Shown piece by piece: positions 5,698-7,847 of a DNA stretch of 7,847 bases. The translations under genes were made by a program, and so were the position numbers. The notes beneath the pieces are model-generated. The model was not told the origin of the DNA, did not search any database, and saw only the letters and a program-made list of their open reading frames with translations. Source of the stretch: a bacterium (GTDB lineage: Bacteria > Bacillota > Clostridia > Oscillospirales > Acutalibacteraceae). The stretch spans positions 1 through 7,847 of the forward strand of contig JAHKXX010000086.1 of assembly GCA_020627425.1 (NCBI GenBank), written 5' to 3'. The first letter of the stretch is position 1. Each line of letters begins with the position of its first letter.

Positions 5698-7600
5698 ATT
5701 TATCAAGTTCAAGTGAAAGATTTTCCCATTCTTCATACATAGAGTTAAGCTCTCTTTCCGCTTTTGCAATTTTTTCGGTTATTTCCATAGCCTTTTCATA
5801 GTCCGCTGCGACATCGGGACTTGACAGGGCTTCGTTTTCTGCGGCTATTTTGTCCTCGTATTCGGATATTTCTATCTCGAGTCTGTTTAGTCTAGCCCGT
5901 GTCTTTCGTCTGAGCGCATCGCGTTCCTTTTTGTTTTTATAATCGTTTTGCTTTGGCTCCTTTGCTTTCTGAGGCTCGGGGTTACTATCAAAGGGCTTGT
6001 ATTTTTCAAGAAACTCCTCATAGTTCCCTTCAAACACTTTTATACCGTGGGGAGTCAGATAAAAGATCTTGTCCGCAAGGCTGTTTATAAGGTATCTGTC
6101 GTGAGATACGATAAGCAGAGTACCCTCATAACCGGACAAAGCATTTTCCAGAGCCTCGCAAGAGCTTATATCCAGGTGGTTAGTCGGTTCGTCAAGCAGC
6201 AAAAAATTAGCCTCTGTCAGCATAAGCTTTGTCATCAGCACCTTTGCGCGTTCACCTCCGCTAAGGCTTGACAGGGGCTTGAACACATCGTCATTTTTAA
6301 ACAGGAACCGTGCGAGAGTGCTGCGTATCTCGGTATTTGTCATAGCCGGAAATGCGTCTGCCATTTCCTCAAACACAGTTTTTTCGCTGTCCATACCGGT
6401 CTGTATCTGGTCGTAGTAGCCGGTCTTTACCTCTGTACCGTAGCGTATTCTTCCCGAGTTTGCCTTATACTTACCGAGAAGTGTTTTTATAAGGGAGGTT
6501 TTACCGCAGCCGTTAGGACCGAGCAGAAAAACTCTTTCACCCCGGTGCAGCTCCATAGATACATTATCAAACAGCGGCACCCCGTCAAAGGCAAGCGACA
6601 GGTCAGTGACCGACAACACGTCATCTCCGCTGCGGGTATTTATGCCAAGGTTAAATTTTATACTGTCTGGTGTACTGTCGGGACGAACGAGAGATTCGCT
6701 TAGTCTGTCCACGATCTTCTGTTTACTCTCGGCTGTTTTTATATTTTTCTCTCTGTTCCACCGTCTTTGCTGTTCGATAATACCTTCCAGTCTGTTTATT
6801 TCCTTTATGGTATTATCGTATACTCTTTGTTCGGTGAGCCTTCGTTCCGCTCTTTGAGGAAGGTATGCACTATAGTTTCCTTTGTAGACAGTCATTTTTT
6901 TATTTTCAAGCTCAAAGGTTCTATTGGTTGTTTTATCAAGAAAATATCTGTCATGAGAGATAACGAGATAGCCGCACCGTGAGCCTGTAAGAAAGTCCTC
7001 AAGCCACTGTGCGGCGGCTGTATCAAGGTGGTTAGTCGGCTCATCGAGCAGCAGAAAATCCGCATTACACAGCAGAAGCTTTGCAAGCTGCAGCTTTGCT
7101 CTTTGTCCGCCGCTGAGAGCGCCTACAGGCAGATTCATCTGTTCATCATCAAACCCGAGTCCGAGAAGTGCGGATCTTGCTCTCGAACGGCACGTAAGAC
7201 CGCCCTCAAGGTTAAATCTATCCTGAAGGGCAGACAATTTTTCAACTGTTTTATCCAGCTCCTCACAGCCATTATTTATTATATTGTTAAGAGCTTCTAT
7301 TTGTTTTTCAATATCGAGCAGTTCCGAAAACACGCTGAGAACCTCGTTATAAGCACTTCTGTCAAGGTTTCTGCATACATGCTGCTCCATATATCCTATA
7401 TTAAGGTTTTTAGCGAGTACAACTGTCCCGTCCGTCGGCAGTATTTCACCGGTAAGCACCTTGAACAAAGTGCTTTTGCCGCAACCGTTAACGCCGATAA
7501 GTGCGACTCTATCGCCCTTTTGTATTTCAAAGGTCATATTATCAAAAAGGAGTTGTTCTCCGAACTCGACCTTTAGTCCGTTTACCGTTATTATTCCCAT
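5696..7600 (-). CDS. ABC-F family ribosome-associated ATPase (YdiF/Uup-like)
   Basis: This 634-residue soluble protein has two ATP-binding cassettes in one chain and no membrane segments, as in ABC-F proteins that act at the ribosomal exit (E) site rather than in transport. Cassette 1 has Walker A GVNGCGKST (36-44), signature LSGGQ (162-166), Walker B LLLDEP (183-188) and H-loop SHD (215-217). Cassette 2 has GPNGCGKTS (361-369), LSGGE (446-450), LLLDEP (467-472) and SHD (499-501). The charged inter-domain linker (about 245-310) is the family's tRNA-interaction arm. The C-terminal extension (about 535-634) is a lysine/glutamate-rich coiled coil, as in YdiF and Uup. Catalytic glutamates E187 and E471 are intact. 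GGTGGA (7606-7611) precedes the ATG by five bases. A housekeeping translation role is more likely than antibiotic resistance because the leader is short and shows no attenuator, but the subfamily is not certain. Confidence 0.93.
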   Translation of the reverse strand: MGIITVNGLKVEFGEQLLFDNMTFEIQKGDRVALIGVNGCGKSTLFKVLTGEILPTDGTVVLAKNLNIGYMEQHVCRNLDRSAYNEVLSVFSELLDIEKQIEALNNIINNGCEELDKTVEKLSALQDRFNLEGGLTCRSRARSALLGLGFDDEQMNLPVGALSGGQRAKLQLAKLLLCNADFLLLDEPTNHLDTAAAQWLEDFLTGSRCGYLVISHDRYFLDKTTNRTFELENKKMTVYKGNYSAYLPQRAERRLTEQRVYDNTIKEINRLEGIIEQQRRWNREKNIKTAESKQKIVDRLSESLVRPDSTPDSIKFNLGINTRSGDDVLSVTDLSLAFDGVPLFDNVSMELHRGERVFLLGPNGCGKTSLIKTLLGKYKANSGRIRYGTEVKTGYYDQIQTGMDSEKTVFEEMADAFPAMTNTEIRSTLARFLFKNDDVFKPLSSLSGGERAKVLMTKLMLTEANFLLLDEPTNHLDISSCEALENALSGYEGTLLIVSHDRYLINSLADKIFYLTPHGIKVFEGNYEEFLEKYKPFDSNPEPQKAKEPKQNDYKNKKERDALRRKTRARLNRLEIEISEYEDKIAAENEALSSPDVAADYEKAMEITEKIAKAERELNSMYEEWENLSLELDK

Positions 7601-7631
7601 CTCGTTCCACCGTTTTTCTTAGTATATTCCT

Positions 7632-7660
7632 ATAATACCCCCTACCTCCCCCTCTGTCAA
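7632..7660 (-). promoter_or_regulatory. ABC-F gene promoter at the repeat's end
   Basis: On the minus strand a consensus TTGACA (7660-7655) is followed after 17 bp by TATTAT (7637-7632). Transcription should start near 7625, about 25 nt before the ATG. The promoter corresponds base for base to the valS promoter at 322-351, within the same repeat: CGCTTGACAG, a G-rich spacer, then TATAAT or TATTAT followed by AGG. The leader is too short for attenuation control. Confidence 0.82.
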
Positions 7661-7668
7661 GCGCAGTG

Positions 7669-7696
7669 GCGCGTGCTCGCGCGGAGCAATTCGCGC
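7669..7696 (-). other. GC-rich bulged hairpin upstream of -35 (right copy)
   Basis: GCGCG (7669-7673) pairs with CGCGC (7692-7696), and TGCTC (7674-7678) with GAGCA (7684-7688). An ATT bulge and a five-base loop remain unpaired. It matches the left-copy fold at 264-291, including the position of the bulge. The only base that differs within the hairpin lies in the loop. Confidence 0.6.
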
Positions 7697-7771
7697 ACCC
7701 TGCTTAGTGTTGCCGCCTACTTTCTTGGCACGCGGTCGAGTTGGGTTTATCGTCCCTCTCCTTCCGCGCCA

Positions 7772-7788
7772 CAGCACACAGGGTGCTG
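7772..7788 (-). other. Conserved hairpin with compensatory changes (right copy)
   Basis: On the minus strand CAGCAC, loop CCTGT and GTGCTG form a perfect six-pair stem. Compared with 172-188, stem pairs 2 and 5 change from G-C to A-T on both arms, while the loop keeps CCTG. This supports a maintained structure in the repeat. Confidence 0.7.
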
Positions 7789-7847
7789 CTTGACGCTGCT
7801 TTGATGTGAGAATAAGTGTATTTGTCTTTTCTGCTTGGTGTATCACA

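Larger units (their letters stand above)
7629..7847 (-). repeat. Promoter-carrying dispersed repeat, right copy
   Basis: Read on the minus strand, this stretch follows the left copy (116-354) block by block and ends at the same place, just after the -10 box. The GTGCGCGAATTGCTC to GCACGCGCC block has only two differences over more than 30 bases. It has one copy of the 23-bp unit that is duplicated on the left. The copy continues to, and possibly beyond, the right edge of the window. It contains no credible gene. The two copies are in inverted orientation, both pointing inward. Confidence 0.85.

Noticed and set aside
7601..7625. Attenuator or leader peptide controlling the ABC-F gene, as in antibiotic-resistance ABC-F genes
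   Set aside because: The predicted leader is only about 25 nt and contains just the ribosome binding site, with no room for a leader peptide or hairpins.
7619..7846. Open frame of 75 codons on the minus strand in the right repeat
   Set aside because: It spans the repeat and the ABC-F promoter itself. The left copy does not preserve the frame, so it is a by-product of the repeat. Similar translated repeats may be annotated as hypothetical proteins.

Overview
The window looks like a chromosomal housekeeping segment from a low-to-mid GC Firmicute, most likely a Clostridia/Ruminococcaceae-type gut anaerobe. The evidence is Gram-positive-style ribosome binding sites, sigma-A-like promoters, heavy use of ATA (Ile) and AGA (Arg) codons, an MtaB/YqeV-type enzyme, and a small HPr-fold protein of a kind I associate with that group. 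The species cannot be fixed from the sequence alone.

Layout: positions 1-417 hold no convincing gene. They carry a non-coding repeat whose right end is a strong promoter (TTGACA, 18 bp, TATAAT) firing into valS (valyl-tRNA synthetase, 418-3039). valS is followed 16 bp later by yebC (3056-3805), and the pair ends at a perfect 13-bp bidirectional terminator. The 165-bp gap between the converging yebC and mtaB genes contains an extended -10 promoter and a second intrinsic terminator on the + strand. Together these outline an unannotated RNA of about 88 nt with a C-rich hairpin loop. mtaB (3971-5260, minus) encodes the tRNA t6A37 methylthiotransferase. It is divergent from a small HPr-like gene (5398-5646, plus), and the two are driven by overlapping face-to-face promoters. 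A shared hairpin separates the HPr-like gene from a converging ABC-F ATPase gene (5696-7600, minus). Beyond that, 7601-7847 holds the ABC-F promoter and a second, inverted copy of the repeat.

Function: four of the five genes, or three if the HPr-like protein is set aside, serve translation. These are tRNA charging (ValS), a ribosome-associated factor (YebC), tRNA modification next to the anticodon (MtaB), and a ribosome-acting ABC-F ATPase. The HPr-like protein lacks the phosphocarrier histidine motif and its role is unknown.

The most interesting signal is the repeat at both ends. The two copies (about 116-354 plus, and 7629-7847 minus) align along nearly their whole length and diverge just after the -10 box. 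Each ends in the promoter of an essential or translation gene. One hairpin differs between copies by two compensatory base-pair changes, and the valS copy contains an extra perfect 23-bp tandem duplication. This looks like a dispersed promoter-carrying element. The candidate small RNA at 3885-3972 is the second item worth pursuing.
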